This document shows, piece by piece, positions 1-7,379 of a stretch of 22,555 nucleotides of DNA. The stretch's first letter is position 1; the number at the start of each line of letters is the position of its first letter. Source of the DNA: an uncultured Ruminococcus sp. (GTDB lineage: Bacteria > Bacillota > Clostridia > Oscillospirales > CAG-272). A program made the translations under genes and the position numbers. The DNA lies in contig CACYWX010000011.1 of the NCBI GenBank assembly GCA_902778205.1, positions 1-22,555 of the forward strand, given 5' to 3'. The notes beneath the pieces are model-generated. The model was not told the DNA's origin. It made no database searches and saw only the letters and a program-made list of their open reading frames with translations.

Positions 1-386
1 ATGTTATTCACAATCAGACGCCTTGAGCGTCCTTTTCTTTTGGATAAAGATCGAGGGTGGATTCGAAGGGCGCGGTAGTGAATAGACAACTTGCTCAGAA
101 ATCAAAGATTTCTGAGCCGGTGAGCTGTCAGAGCCGCGCCCTGCTGACTTGTCAGCGAGCCGTTCCGCAGAAGATCCGCCGGTTCATGCTCTTCTCCCCG
201 CCCTGCTGGTTCACCTGCCATCTGCCGGCGGACGGCACCCCCAACGTCGGCGGCGTGCTCAACGAGATCTTCGTCCTCGCCTCCATTCTCGTGGCCATGT
301 TCCGGTATGATTTTAAAAAAACCGGGAAAACTGAGGACTGAAAGCCGCGGACCTCCTCTCCCGCGCGTATTTCCCGGCGGACCCCC
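1..386. other. gene-poor start of window, possible remnant ORF tail
   Basis: No convincing complete gene is seen here. A plus-strand open frame from a GTG at 57 ends at 341. Its last ~50 codons look the most protein-like: they read into a hydrophobic stretch (IFVLASILVAMF) followed by a basic/polar tail. This could be the 3' end or a remnant of a membrane-protein gene, but the first half runs through a perfect hairpin (93-117) and has no coding look. No ribosome binding site supports the GTG. I would not call it a gene without homology support. Confidence 0.3.
93..117. repeat. perfect 11-bp inverted repeat with AAA loop
   Basis: GCTCAGAAATC (93-103) and GATTTCTGAGC (107-117) are exact reverse complements around AAA. 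No T-tract follows on either strand, so it is not an ordinary terminator. A smaller inverted repeat, GCTGAC-TT-GTCAGC, lies at 143-156. The design (perfect stem, three-base loop) matches several hairpins in the 14112-14785 gap. Confidence 0.7.
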
Positions 387-415
387 TTGACAAACCAGCC
401 CGGTTCGGGTACAAT
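387..415 (+). promoter_or_regulatory. sigma-A promoter of the DUF1292 gene
   Basis: The -35 box TTGACA (387-392) is separated by exactly 17 bases from the -10 box TACAAT (410-415). It is a near-consensus vegetative promoter 90 bases before the start of the DUF1292 gene, and may also drive the downstream 6S RNA region. Confidence 0.85.
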
Positions 416-505
416 AGAAGACGGACGGTCCGGGGTGCGGACGGTTCAGCGGAGAAGGCGCAGAGCCTCCGCTCCATCATGAGTGATTGAAAGGCAGAAA
501 AAGCC

Positions 506-841
506 ATGGCTAAGAAGGACGGACTCCTCCCGGAGGAAAACACCCCCGCCGAGGAGAACGAGGAATTCGATCCGGTGATCTACACGCTCACCGACGAGGA
601 CGGCAAGGAATACCACTTTGCCCTGCTGGAGAGCCTCGAGGACCAGGGGAACGAATACAAGGCCCTGATTCCCGTCAACGAGGACGGCGAGGAGGAGAGC
701 AACGAGTACATCATCCTCAAGTGCGCGGTGGACGAGAACGGCGAGGAGATCCTCGAGACCATCGACGACGACGACGAATTCGACCGCATCGCGGACATGT
801 TCGACGACGAATTCTCCGACATCTTCTACGACGAGGACTGA
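506..841 (+). CDS. DUF1292 family acidic protein
   Basis: This is a 111-residue, very acidic, cytoplasmic protein. Residues ~19-75 carry the DUF1292 pattern: TLTDEDGKEYHF, then a segment around YKALIPVNEDGEEE, then YIILKCAVDENGEE. The tail is almost all Asp/Glu/Phe. In Firmicutes, DUF1292 proteins (YrzB of Bacillus) are usually encoded between yrrK (Holliday junction resolvase-like) and ireB or alaS, and their function is unknown. Neither neighbour is visible here. The start has GAAAGG 11 bases upstream, and a consensus promoter lies at 387-415. A GC-rich hairpin without T-tract follows the stop (865-882). The family call is firm; the role is not known. Confidence 0.85.
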   Translation: MAKKDGLLPEENTPAEENEEFDPVIYTLTDEDGKEYHFALLESLEDQGNEYKALIPVNEDGEEESNEYIILKCAVDENGEEILETIDDDDEFDRIADMFDDEFSDIFYDED

Positions 842-864
842 CGGTGTGAAATCCGCGTCCGGAG

Positions 865-882
865 CCCCGGCCAGAACCGGGG
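865..882. other. GC-rich hairpin after the DUF1292 gene
   Basis: CCCCGG (865-870) and CCGGGG (877-882) flank the loop CCAGAA. It starts 23 bases after the DUF1292 stop. No T-run follows, so termination is doubtful; it may instead protect the 3' end or mark a processing site before the 6S RNA. Confidence 0.45.
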
Positions 883-898
883 AACGGAGCGGTACGCC

Positions 899-1132
899 GG
901 CCGTCCTGCGGTGTTCGAGAAAGAGGCGGACGTAAAAACCCACAAAGAGTAAAAAGGAGCCCGGCTTCCGGCGAGGGGTATGCAGACCTCCCTCCGCAGC
1001 CGTGAGACGCATTCCGCGCCGCCGCAGCGTGCAGGACGCTGGGAGCACGAACCGTCGGAGAGGGCGCCGTCCTTGCGTGAGCAGGGTTTCTTAACGTTCG
1101 TTTCCGGAAACGGCACTGCGGGACGGTCTTTT
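899..1132 (+). ncRNA. ssrS: probable 6S RNA
   Basis: A ~230-nt region without coding potential folds as a long, closed rod. CCGTCCTGCGGTG (901-913) pairs with CACTGCGGGACGG (1114-1126) through 13 pairs including two G-U. AAACCC (936-941) can pair with GGGTTT (1084-1089), and ACGT (930-933) with ACGT (1094-1097). On the 3' side a small hairpin, CGTTTCCGGAAACG (1099-1112), sits next to the closing stem, as in the central bubble of 6S RNA. The RNA ends in a T-rich tract (1127-1147). From memory, the 5' GTCCTGCGGTGTT resembles the 5' end of Bacillus subtilis 6S-1. 6S RNA mimics an open promoter and sequesters sigma-A RNA polymerase. No canonical promoter lies just upstream, so it may be processed from the DUF1292 transcript. 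An Rfam covariance search (6S family) would decide. Confidence 0.62.
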
Positions 1133-1147
1133 TGTTGTGTTTTTTCA
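1126..1147 (+). terminator. T-rich 3' end after the 6S closing stem
   Basis: The closing stem of the 6S candidate (3' arm 1114-1126) runs straight into a T-rich stretch with TTTTT and TTTTTT runs. The small hairpin at 1099-1112 plus this tract would serve as an intrinsic terminator. Confidence 0.5.
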
Positions 1148-1168
1148 TTCCCGCCGACCGCCCGGCGG

Positions 1169-1196
1169 TTGACACGGCGGGAGAATGTGGTATAAT
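1169..1196 (+). promoter_or_regulatory. sigma-A promoter of the LRR/Ig surface protein
   Basis: TTGACA (1169-1174) and TATAAT (1191-1196), both perfect consensus, with a 16-base spacer. A ~90-base leader follows before the ATG at 1288. This is a strong constitutive-type promoter, so any on/off control of the gene is more likely to sit in the coding sequence (see the G10 tract). Confidence 0.9.
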
Positions 1197-1287
1197 AAAA
1201 CGGAACAGACATAGTTGCGCCCGTGCAGACCGCGCCCGTGAGGCCGGAGCTGTCCGGGCGGCTTTTGATTTTACGGAGGGTTGGACC

Positions 1288-2286
1288 ATGACGTTCAGAA
1301 GGATGCTGGCGGTGCTTCTGGCCTCGATGCAGGTGGCCGGACTTGGCCTCGCCGCCGCCGCGGGAGGGGTCGGGGAGGAGCGGATTTTGGCGGAGGACGG
1401 AATTGTGATCGGGGACCCGATAATAGAAGATTTCCCGGAAATCGCCGAAGAAACACCGCTTTTCACAGCAGATGCCCCAGATGCGGATGATGATGTACGC
1501 AGCAGTGGATCTTGCGGTACGTATGTGACTTATACATGGTACACGAATGGGGATATGGTTATTTCCGGGACAGGGGATATGAAGAATTACACAAATGACA
1601 ACGCCTCTTCTGACTCGGGTGGTCCTCCTTGGCATTGCTATTACTCATCTGGCTGGAAATATCCCTACGAACAAATATATTCTCTTACGTTTGAAGGAAG
1701 AATCACAGGAATAGGAGATCGCATTTTTTCCAATTGTTCTAATATCGAAGGAGAACTGTCTCTTCCAACAACTCTTAAAAGAATAGGAATCTCTTCATTC
1801 TATTTCTGTTCCGGCTTCAGAGGGCCTCTTCTTCTGCCTGGTCAAGTGGCGACAATAGATTCCTATGCATTTCGGGGGTGCTCCGGCTTTTCGGGAGACC
1901 TCAATATTCCGGATAGCGTGATACAGATTGGTGGTTATGCATTCGACGGCTGTTCGGGTCTCAACGGAACCCTTCATCTTCCTGCCGGTATTGCCGTGAT
2001 CAATGGCTATACGTTCCAGAACTGCGAAAACCTGAACGGTTCCCTGCTGATTCCGGAACCGGTAACGGAAATCGGAGAAAGGGCGTTCTCCGGCTGTAAA
2101 GGCTTCACCGGAAGACTGACGATCCCCGAAAATGTCATATCGATCGGAAATTCCGCTTTCGCGGGCTGTACGGGCTTATCCGACGTCCTCTTTGAGGGAG
2201 ACGCCCCGGAAACGGTCGGAGACAGCATCTTCGGAAGCCGCTGGGGGGGGGGACCTTGTTCTGTACTGCTATGCCTCCCATGCTGA
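1288..2286 (+). CDS. BspA-like leucine-rich-repeat secreted protein, N-terminal part (frameshifted)
   Basis: The ATG at 1288 has GGAGGG seven bases upstream; longer frames starting at 1132 lie upstream of or across the promoter and are rejected. The product opens with a signal peptide (residues ~1-26: basic start, hydrophobic core, Ala-rich end). Next comes the domain typical of clostridial BspA-like proteins, with SGSCG and GDMVISGTGDM (~70-100). Seven 24-residue LRR_5 units follow (~151-318), each close to SGLxGxLxIP..V..IG..AFxGC. The frame then enters a run of ten G at 2243-2252 and ends in nine unrelated residues. Removing one G joins it to the next frame and gives an 887-residue protein. 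BspA-like repeats are known surface adhesion and interaction modules. The LRR part is visibly more AT-rich than everything around it. Confidence 0.85.
   Translation: MTFRRMLAVLLASMQVAGLGLAAAAGGVGEERILAEDGIVIGDPIIEDFPEIAEETPLFTADAPDADDDVRSSGSCGTYVTYTWYTNGDMVISGTGDMKNYTNDNASSDSGGPPWHCYYSSGWKYPYEQIYSLTFEGRITGIGDRIFSNCSNIEGELSLPTTLKRIGISSFYFCSGFRGPLLLPGQVATIDSYAFRGCSGFSGDLNIPDSVIQIGGYAFDGCSGLNGTLHLPAGIAVINGYTFQNCENLNGSLLIPEPVTEIGERAFSGCKGFTGRLTIPENVISIGNSAFAGCTGLSDVLFEGDAPETVGDSIFGSRWGGGPCSVLLCLPC
1738..2241 (+). repeat. seven 72-bp leucine-rich repeat units
   Basis: Seven consecutive 24-codon units encode BspA-type LRRs, each ending in a Cys such as AFRGC, AFDGC, TFQNC or AFSGC (the last, ending IFGS, has lost it). 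Protein periodicity is regular; at DNA level the units are diverged. Units 1-4 are AT-rich, while units 5-7 approach the GC content of the flanks. Confidence 0.85.
2243..2252 (+). repeat. G10 homopolymer at the frameshift point
   Basis: Ten consecutive G lie inside the coding sequence, preceded by CT and followed by ACC. Read with ten G, the LRR frame ends at 2286. With nine (or twelve) G it continues, as SRWGGDLVLYCYASHADSF, into the Ig-like part that ends at 3952. It is the longest G run in a coding region of the window. It could be a phase-variation switch or a sequencing/assembly indel. Confidence 0.85.
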
Positions 2287-3952
2287 CAGCTTCACGTCAA
2301 GCTCAAATTATGACGCCTCCACTGAGACGTGGCACGGCTACGCGCTGGAGATCATCGACGATGAGGCGGCAGAGGAATACACGCTGTCTTACTCCTCCGG
2401 CCCCGACAAGAAAACCTATACCGTCGGCGACACCTTCGACACCGCCGGTCTGGTCGTTCAGGTACTGGACAAGAACAGCACGGTCGTCGCCACCCTGTCC
2501 GACGCCGATCTCGTGACCACGCCCTATACCTTCACCGACAGCGACATCAGCGCGGACGGACAGACCTCCGCCGTCGTCATCAGCGTGGTCTACCTGAATA
2601 AGGTCTACATGGTCGCCGTTCCCGGACTGACGGTAAATCCGCCGAGAGAACCTCTGACCATCACCGCCCAGCCCGAGGATCGGACGGTGACGCCCGGGAC
2701 GAAGGCTTCCTTCACCGTAACGGTCACCGGTGGAACGGAGCCCTACTCCTACCAGTGGCAGTACCTCAAGCCCGGCGCGGCGGCATGGGTGAATGTGGCG
2801 GCGTCGTCCGGAAAGACAAGCACCAATACCCTTGCCCCTGAACTGCGCCACAACGGCTATCGTTACCGGTGTCAGATCACCGATGCGGACGGGAACACCG
2901 TTCTCTCCGGCGAGGCCCTCCTGACCGTGCATGAGCATGAAAATCCCCTGACCATCACGCTCCAGCCGGAAGACCGGACCGTCCGCCCCGGCGAGAAGGT
3001 GACCTTCACCATCGCGGTGACCGGCGGCGTGGAGCCTTATGACATCCATTGGAAATATCAGAAGCCGGGAACCACGAAATGGGTCAAGACGACGGCTCCG
3101 TCCGGCAGAACGACCGAGTACATCATGAAAGCCGAGGGACGCCACAGCGGATACAAGTACCTCTGCCGCGTGAGAGACGCGGAAGGAACCACCGTTCTTT
3201 CCGAAATCGTGACCCTGACCGTCGGGAACGAGTTCACGGTGACCTACCAGCCCGAGGACCGGACGGTGCTCTCCGGACAGAGCGCGCCCTTTGTGACGGC
3301 GGCGTCCGGCGGCGTTCAGCCCTACGCCTACCAGTGGCAGTATCAGAAGCCCGGCACCGGCGCCTGGACCAACGTGACCCCGGCGTCCGGCGGCGACACC
3401 TCCTGCTTCACCGTCCCGAAGGCGGCGGCCCGTCACAACGGCTGGATCATCCGGTGCAGGATCCGGGACGCGGTGGGATCTGAAATCTATACGAACCTTG
3501 TGACCCTCACCGTGGACAGCACGTCGGCTCCCGTCCTGACCCAGGCTCCCGTCGGCGCCAGCGCAACGCCCGGCGAAACCGTGACCTTCTCGGTCCGCGC
3601 CGAGGGTCCGGGCAAGCTGAGCTATCAGTGGCAGTACCTGACGCCCGGCGCGTCGGACTACTCCCTGAAGGTCGAAATGCGGCACAACGGCTACCGCTAC
3701 CGCGTGGCGGTGTCCTCGGACAACGGCACGTCCACGGTATCCGGCGCGGTGTATCTGGACGTCTGGGAAGAGATCCTCGGGACCGGGGACCTTCTGAACG
3801 GCTTCGGCCCCGTCAGACCGGCGGCGGAGGAGGACCCGGACTTCGGCTGGGACCTTCCCGTGCTGGACCTGAGTGAGAAGGAGGAGGCCCTCTGGGATCT
3901 GGGTTTGATCTCCGAGGCGGACGTCCTCCGGTACGCGGATGAGGCCGAATGA
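2243..3952 (+). CDS. Ig-like domain part of the LRR surface protein (C-terminal part after frameshift)
   Basis: This frame continues the protein begun at 1288 once one G is lost from the G10 tract. It has no credible start of its own: the in-frame ATG at 2132 reads the LRR region out of frame and has no ribosome binding site. Its first ~30 residues finish the last LRR block. A bacterial Ig-like group 3 domain follows (2390-2640), with TYTVGDTFDTAGLVV. Four tandem Ig-like repeats come next (2645-3763), each with QPEDRTV-like starts, YxYQWQY and RHNGYRYR-like motifs. A ~60-residue acidic tail ends the protein. There is no LPXTG, SLH or dockerin motif, so it is probably secreted or loosely bound. 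A terminator lies at 3988-4034. If the G10 tract is real, this part is not translated from the main start. Confidence 0.75.
   Translation, partial: GGGDLVLYCYASHADSFTSSSNYDASTETWHGYALEIIDDEAAEEYTLSYSSGPDKKTYTVGDTFDTAGLVVQVLDKNSTVVATLSDADLVTTPYTFTDSDISADGQTSAVVISVVYLNKVYMVAVPGLTVNPPREPLTITAQPEDRTVTPGTKASFTVTVTGGTEPYSYQWQYLKPGAAAWVNVAASSGKTSTNTLAPELRHNGYRYRCQITDADGNTVLSGEALLTVHEHENPLTITLQPEDRTVRPGEKVTFTIAVTGGVEPYDIHWKYQKPGTTKWVKTTAPSGRTTEYIMKAEGRHSGYKYLCRVRDAEGTTVLSEIVTLTVGNEFTVTYQPEDRTVLSGQSAPFVTAASGGVQPYAYQWQYQKPGTGAWTNVTPASGGDTSCFTVPKAAARHNGWIIRCRIRDAVGSEIYTNLVTLTVDSTSAPVLTQAPVGASATPGETVTFSVRAEGPGKLSYQWQYLTPGASDYSLKVEMRHNGYRYRVAVSSDNGTSTVSGAVYLDVWEEILGTGDLLNGFGPVRPAAEEDPDFGWDLPVLDLSEKEEALWDLGLISEADVLRYADEAE
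2645..3763 (+). repeat. four tandem Ig-like repeats
   Basis: Units at about 2645-2929, 2938-3223, 3224-3514 and 3521-3763. Units 1-3 are ~95 residues and share TxxPEDRTV, GG..PY.YQWQY.KPG, RHNG(Y/W)..RCRI.DA and VTLTV. The DNA is similar too, for example CGGACGGTG at the start of units 1 and 3. Unit 4 is shorter by about 15 residues in its middle and lacks PEDRTV. Confidence 0.85.
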
Positions 3953-3987
3953 TGTCCGGCGGTCCGATACAGGCTGACAAATTCATG

Positions 3988-4034
3988 AAGAAAGACGCGG
4001 CTCCGCGTATGTGAGGTACCGCGCCTTTCTTTTT
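3988..4034 (+). terminator. intrinsic terminator after the LRR/Ig gene
   Basis: AAAGACGCGG (3991-4000) pairs with CCGCGCCTTTC (4019-4029) with one mismatch, followed by TCTTTTT. A nested hairpin, ACGCGG-CT-CCGCGT, sits in the left part. It lies ~40 bases after the stop at 3952. Confidence 0.75.
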
Positions 4035-4057
4035 GCCGCAAACGACCCCTCGGGCTG

Positions 4058-4086
4058 TTGCAGAATGGCGGATAATATGGTATAAT
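4058..4086 (+). promoter_or_regulatory. sigma-A promoter of the dnaB operon
   Basis: TTGCAG (4058-4063), 17-base spacer, TATAAT (4081-4086). A ~60-base leader runs to the dnaB ATG at 4154. Confidence 0.85.
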
Positions 4087-4153
4087 CCATAATACAACAC
4101 AATGCGCGTGCCGGAAAGCAGGTGCGCAGAACGAACGACGGGGCGGGATCACC

Positions 4154-5488
4154 ATGAATACAGAACTTGACCGGAGGCTTCCCTTCTCCCTGGAGGCGGA
4201 GCAGTCCCTTCTGGGATCGGTGCTGATTGATCCGCGGTGCATGGACGAAATCGCGGCCATTGTGTCGGCGGATGATTTCTATATGCCGGAGCACCGGGAG
4301 ATCTGGCTGGCCATGCAGGCCATGTACATGAAGTCCAAGAGCATCGACGTGGTGACCCTGATCGACGAGCTGACGAAGTCCGGGACCTACACCGAGGCCG
4401 GCGGACGGGAGTATCTGAAGCTGGTGGCGGAGACGGTGCCCGCGGCGGTCAACGCCAAGGACTACGCGAAGATCGTCCGGGACCGGGCCATTCTCCGCCA
4501 GCTCATCGAGGCCGGCGAGGACATCGCGGAGGCCGGATACGCCGGGGACGACGAGGCGGAGGCTCTGGTGGAGTACGCCGAGGGGAAGATCTACCGCATC
4601 GCCGAGGGCCGGGAGGACAAGAATTTCATCCACATCCGCGACGCCCTCCTGCAGGTCTACGACCGGCTCCAGACCCTGGCCGCCAATCCCGAGGCTCTGC
4701 GGGGCACGCCCACGGGCTTCACCGCTTTGGACAACGTGATCGTGTGCATGGGCAAGGCGGATCTGGTGCTGATCGGAGCCCGTCCCGGCATGGGAAAGAC
4801 CGCCTTCGCCATGAACATCGCCGTGGAGGCCGCCTTCAAGACCGCAAAGACCGTCTGCGTGTTCAATCTGGAGATGTCGGCGGAGCAGCTGGCCAACCGC
4901 ATGCTGTCCTCCGAGGCGCAGATCGACAGCTTCAAGCTCCGGTCCGGAGACCTGCACGACGAGGACTGGAACGCCATCGCCCACGCCGCCTCCCGCCTGT
5001 CCGAGGCCGAGATCCTCATCGACGACACGCCGGGCATCACCGTCACGGGAATGAAATCCAAGCTCCGGCGGGTGAAGAACCTGGGGCTGGTGGTGGTGGA
5101 CTATCTCCAGCTCATGCAGGGCGAAAAGCATCAGGACAACCGGGTCCAGGAGGTGGCCGACATCTCCCGGGGCCTGAAGCTCATGGCCAAGGAGCTGGAG
5201 GTGCCGGTGATCTGCTGCGCCCAGCTGTCCCGCGGACCCGAGAACCGTCCCGACAAGCGGCCCATGCTGTCCGACCTGCGCGACTCCGGCGCCATCGAGC
5301 AGGACGCGGACATCGTCATGTTCCTGTACCGGGACGAATACTACAAGGAAGAGACCGTGGACCAGTCCGTGGCCGAGGTCATCATCGCCAAGAACCGGCA
5401 CGGCTCTCTGGACCGGGTGAAGCTGGGCTGGATCGGCCGGTTCACCAAGTTCACGAATCTGGCGAGAGAAGCGGAGCCGCAGTCGTGA
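4154..5488 (+). CDS. dnaB: replicative DNA helicase DnaB
   Basis: This 444-residue protein has the normal DnaB length and domain order. The N-terminal helical domain begins RRLPFSLEAEQSLLGSVL, with DDFYMPEHREIW. A linker follows, then the RecA-like helicase domain. The Walker A loop GARPGMGKT spans residues 208-216 and the Walker B strand reads VVVDYLQLM. The C-terminal part has DLRDSGAIEQDAD and the terminal motif around VIIAKNRHG. DnaB is the hexameric 5'-3' helicase that unwinds DNA at the fork and is loaded at oriC in the cytoplasm. The ribosome binding site is GC-rich and modest (GGGGCGGG). The gene starts an operon: its stop overlaps the dxs GTG by four bases. Usual neighbours in Firmicutes (rplI, purA) are not present; instead isoprenoid and esterase genes follow. 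Confidence 0.95.
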   Translation: MNTELDRRLPFSLEAEQSLLGSVLIDPRCMDEIAAIVSADDFYMPEHREIWLAMQAMYMKSKSIDVVTLIDELTKSGTYTEAGGREYLKLVAETVPAAVNAKDYAKIVRDRAILRQLIEAGEDIAEAGYAGDDEAEALVEYAEGKIYRIAEGREDKNFIHIRDALLQVYDRLQTLAANPEALRGTPTGFTALDNVIVCMGKADLVLIGARPGMGKTAFAMNIAVEAAFKTAKTVCVFNLEMSAEQLANRMLSSEAQIDSFKLRSGDLHDEDWNAIAHAASRLSEAEILIDDTPGITVTGMKSKLRRVKNLGLVVVDYLQLMQGEKHQDNRVQEVADISRGLKLMAKELEVPVICCAQLSRGPENRPDKRPMLSDLRDSGAIEQDADIVMFLYRDEYYKEETVDQSVAEVIIAKNRHGSLDRVKLGWIGRFTKFTNLAREAEPQS

Positions 5489-7353
5489 GCGTCCGGTATC
5501 TGAATCAAATCGCCTCTCCCGCCGATCTGAGGAAAATCCCCGAGGAGGAGCTGCCCGCCCTGGCCCGGGAGATACGGGAGACCATCCTTTCGACGGTTTC
5601 CGGAAACGGCGGGCATCTGGCGTCCAATCTGGGGGCGGTGGAGCTGACCATCGCCCTGCACCGGTGCTTTGACGCGCCGCAGGAGAGGATCCTCTTCGAC
5701 GTGGGCCACCAGAGCTATGCCCACAAGCTCCTGACGGGCCGGTACGACCGGTTCTCCACCCTCCGGCGGCTCGGCGGGATCTCCGGCTTCGTGAACCGGG
5801 CGGAATCCCCCTATGACGCTGCCACGGCGGGACACAGCGGATCCTCCGTCTCGGCGGCGGCGGGCATGGCGGCGGCGGAGCGGCTCCGCGGAAGCGGATT
5901 GTGGACCGCGGCGGTGGTGGGCGACGGCTCCTTCACCAACGGCATGATCTACGAGGCACTGAACACCCTGGAGGGCTCCGGGCTGAAGGTCTGCGTGGTA
6001 CTGAACGACAACGAGATGTCCATCTCGAAGAACGTGGGCGGGCTGTCCCGGCATCTCTCGGCCATCCGCACCAGCCGCCGGTACTTCGCCTTCAAGCTGG
6101 GCGCCAAGCGGCTGTTCTCGAAGGTCCCTCTGATCGGCGGAGGACTGGTGCGGACGGCCAGACGGCTCCGGGACCTCATCAAGCGGACGGTGGGAGCCGA
6201 GACCTTCTTCGAGAAGCTGGGCCTGGAATACATCGGACCGGTGGACGGCAACGACACGGTCCGGCTGATCCGGGTCCTCGAGGAGGCGAAAACCAAGGAC
6301 GGCCCCGTAGTGGTCCACACGGTCACGAAAAAGGGGCTGGGATACCCCGACGCCGAGGCGCATCCGGAGCGGTACCACAGCGTCGGCCCCTTCGATCCGG
6401 AAAAGGGGATTCCTCCCGCCGCACCCTCCGGCTTTACCGCCGCCGTATCGGACGCCCTCTGCCGCATGGGAGAAGCGGATCCCTCCCTGACGGCGGTCAC
6501 GGCGGCCATGACGGACGGATGCGGACTGGCGGCGTTTGCCGAGCGGTTCCCGGACCGGTTCTTCGACGTGGGCATCGCGGAGGAGCACGCGGCGGCGATG
6601 GCGGGAGGCATGGCGCTCTGCGGGCTGAAGCCGGTGCTGGTGCTGTACTCCACCTTCTCCCAGCGGATCTTCGATCAGCTCTGGCACGACGTGGCCCTGC
6701 AGGGCGCGCATATCGTCCTGTGCCTGAGTCACGCGGGGCTGGTTCCCGGGGACGGCGTCACCCATCAGGGGCTGTACGACGTGGCCCTTCTGGCCAGGAT
6801 CCCCGGCGCGTCGGTCCGTTCTCCGGCGTCCCCGGAGGAGATCCCGGACGCCCTGAGGGATTCCATGAACGAGGAGGCCACGGTCTCCGCGGTGCGCTAT
6901 CCCAAGGGAGCCTCCGCGCCTCTGACTGGGTGGACGGACGAGGGGCTCTGGAAGCGGAAGTCCTTCGGCTCGGGCAGGCCTCTGACGGTGATCGTGACCT
7001 ACGGGCGCCTGGCGAAAAACGTCTCGGAGGCGGCGGAGGCGGTGTTCGGTCCCGGAAAGCGCGGACAGGCCGTGGCGTGCTGTCTCTCCCGGATCATCCC
7101 CCTGCCGGAGGACGACGCCTTCCGGACGCTGGTGCGGTCCGCGGACAGGGTCCTCTTCGCGGAGGAGGGCATCCGGTCCGGCGGCGTGGGAGAATCCCTT
7201 GCCTCCGCGGACTGGACGGCGGGGATTGCCGTGGCGGTCCGGGCGGTGGAGGAGCCGTTTCTGCCCCACGGCACCGTGGAGGAGCTGGAACGCATGGCCG
7301 GTCTGGATCCCGCGTCCCTCGCGGAATGGATGAAGGAGCAGACCGGCGGATAA
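5485..7353 (+). CDS. dxs: 1-deoxy-D-xylulose-5-phosphate synthase, divergent active site
   Basis: The 622-residue product makes DXP from pyruvate and glyceraldehyde 3-phosphate using thiamine diphosphate, the first step of the MEP isoprenoid pathway and a source of thiamine and pyridoxal. The GTG at 5485 overlaps the dnaB stop (GTGA) and has GGAG eight bases upstream. Family motifs are GGHLASNLGAVELT (His44), DVGHQSYAHKLLTGR (His75), GDGSFTNGM (146-154, Mg/ThDP), LNDNEMSIS, GIAEEH with catalytic Glu366, YSTFSQR (Tyr388, Arg394), and DGVTHQG with Asp423 and His427. Two positions differ from Escherichia coli DXS, counting with a constant offset of four: Arg420 (DRAG) is His416 (SHAG), and Arg478 (YPRG) is Lys474 (YPKG). 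Both arginines are reported to help bind the substrate. It may be a subfamily variant or a DXS-like paralogue. Confidence 0.9.
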   Translation: MSVRYLNQIASPADLRKIPEEELPALAREIRETILSTVSGNGGHLASNLGAVELTIALHRCFDAPQERILFDVGHQSYAHKLLTGRYDRFSTLRRLGGISGFVNRAESPYDAATAGHSGSSVSAAAGMAAAERLRGSGLWTAAVVGDGSFTNGMIYEALNTLEGSGLKVCVVLNDNEMSISKNVGGLSRHLSAIRTSRRYFAFKLGAKRLFSKVPLIGGGLVRTARRLRDLIKRTVGAETFFEKLGLEYIGPVDGNDTVRLIRVLEEAKTKDGPVVVHTVTKKGLGYPDAEAHPERYHSVGPFDPEKGIPPAAPSGFTAAVSDALCRMGEADPSLTAVTAAMTDGCGLAAFAERFPDRFFDVGIAEEHAAAMAGGMALCGLKPVLVLYSTFSQRIFDQLWHDVALQGAHIVLCLSHAGLVPGDGVTHQGLYDVALLARIPGASVRSPASPEEIPDALRDSMNEEATVSAVRYPKGASAPLTGWTDEGLWKRKSFGSGRPLTVIVTYGRLAKNVSEAAEAVFGPGKRGQAVACCLSRIIPLPEDDAFRTLVRSADRVLFAEEGIRSGGVGESLASADWTAGIAVAVRAVEEPFLPHGTVEELERMAGLDPASLAEWMKEQTGG

Positions 7354-7379
7354 ATAACGAACGAACAGGGAGGAGCATT

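Noticed and set aside
1132..1287. Upstream extension of the LRR gene to an earlier start
   Set aside because: It would begin upstream of the consensus promoter (1169-1196); ATG 1288 has GGAGGG and opens a signal peptide.
2132..2242. ATG at 2132 as the start of the Ig-like frame
   Set aside because: It reads the LRR coding DNA out of frame, has no ribosome binding site, and the frame is better explained by the G10 indel.
5341..7269. Long minus-strand frame opposite dxs (also similar ones opposite dnaB, the Ig-like region and the GH3 gene)
   Set aside because: Arg/Gly/His-rich antisense translation without motifs; the plus-strand genes carry catalytic signatures.
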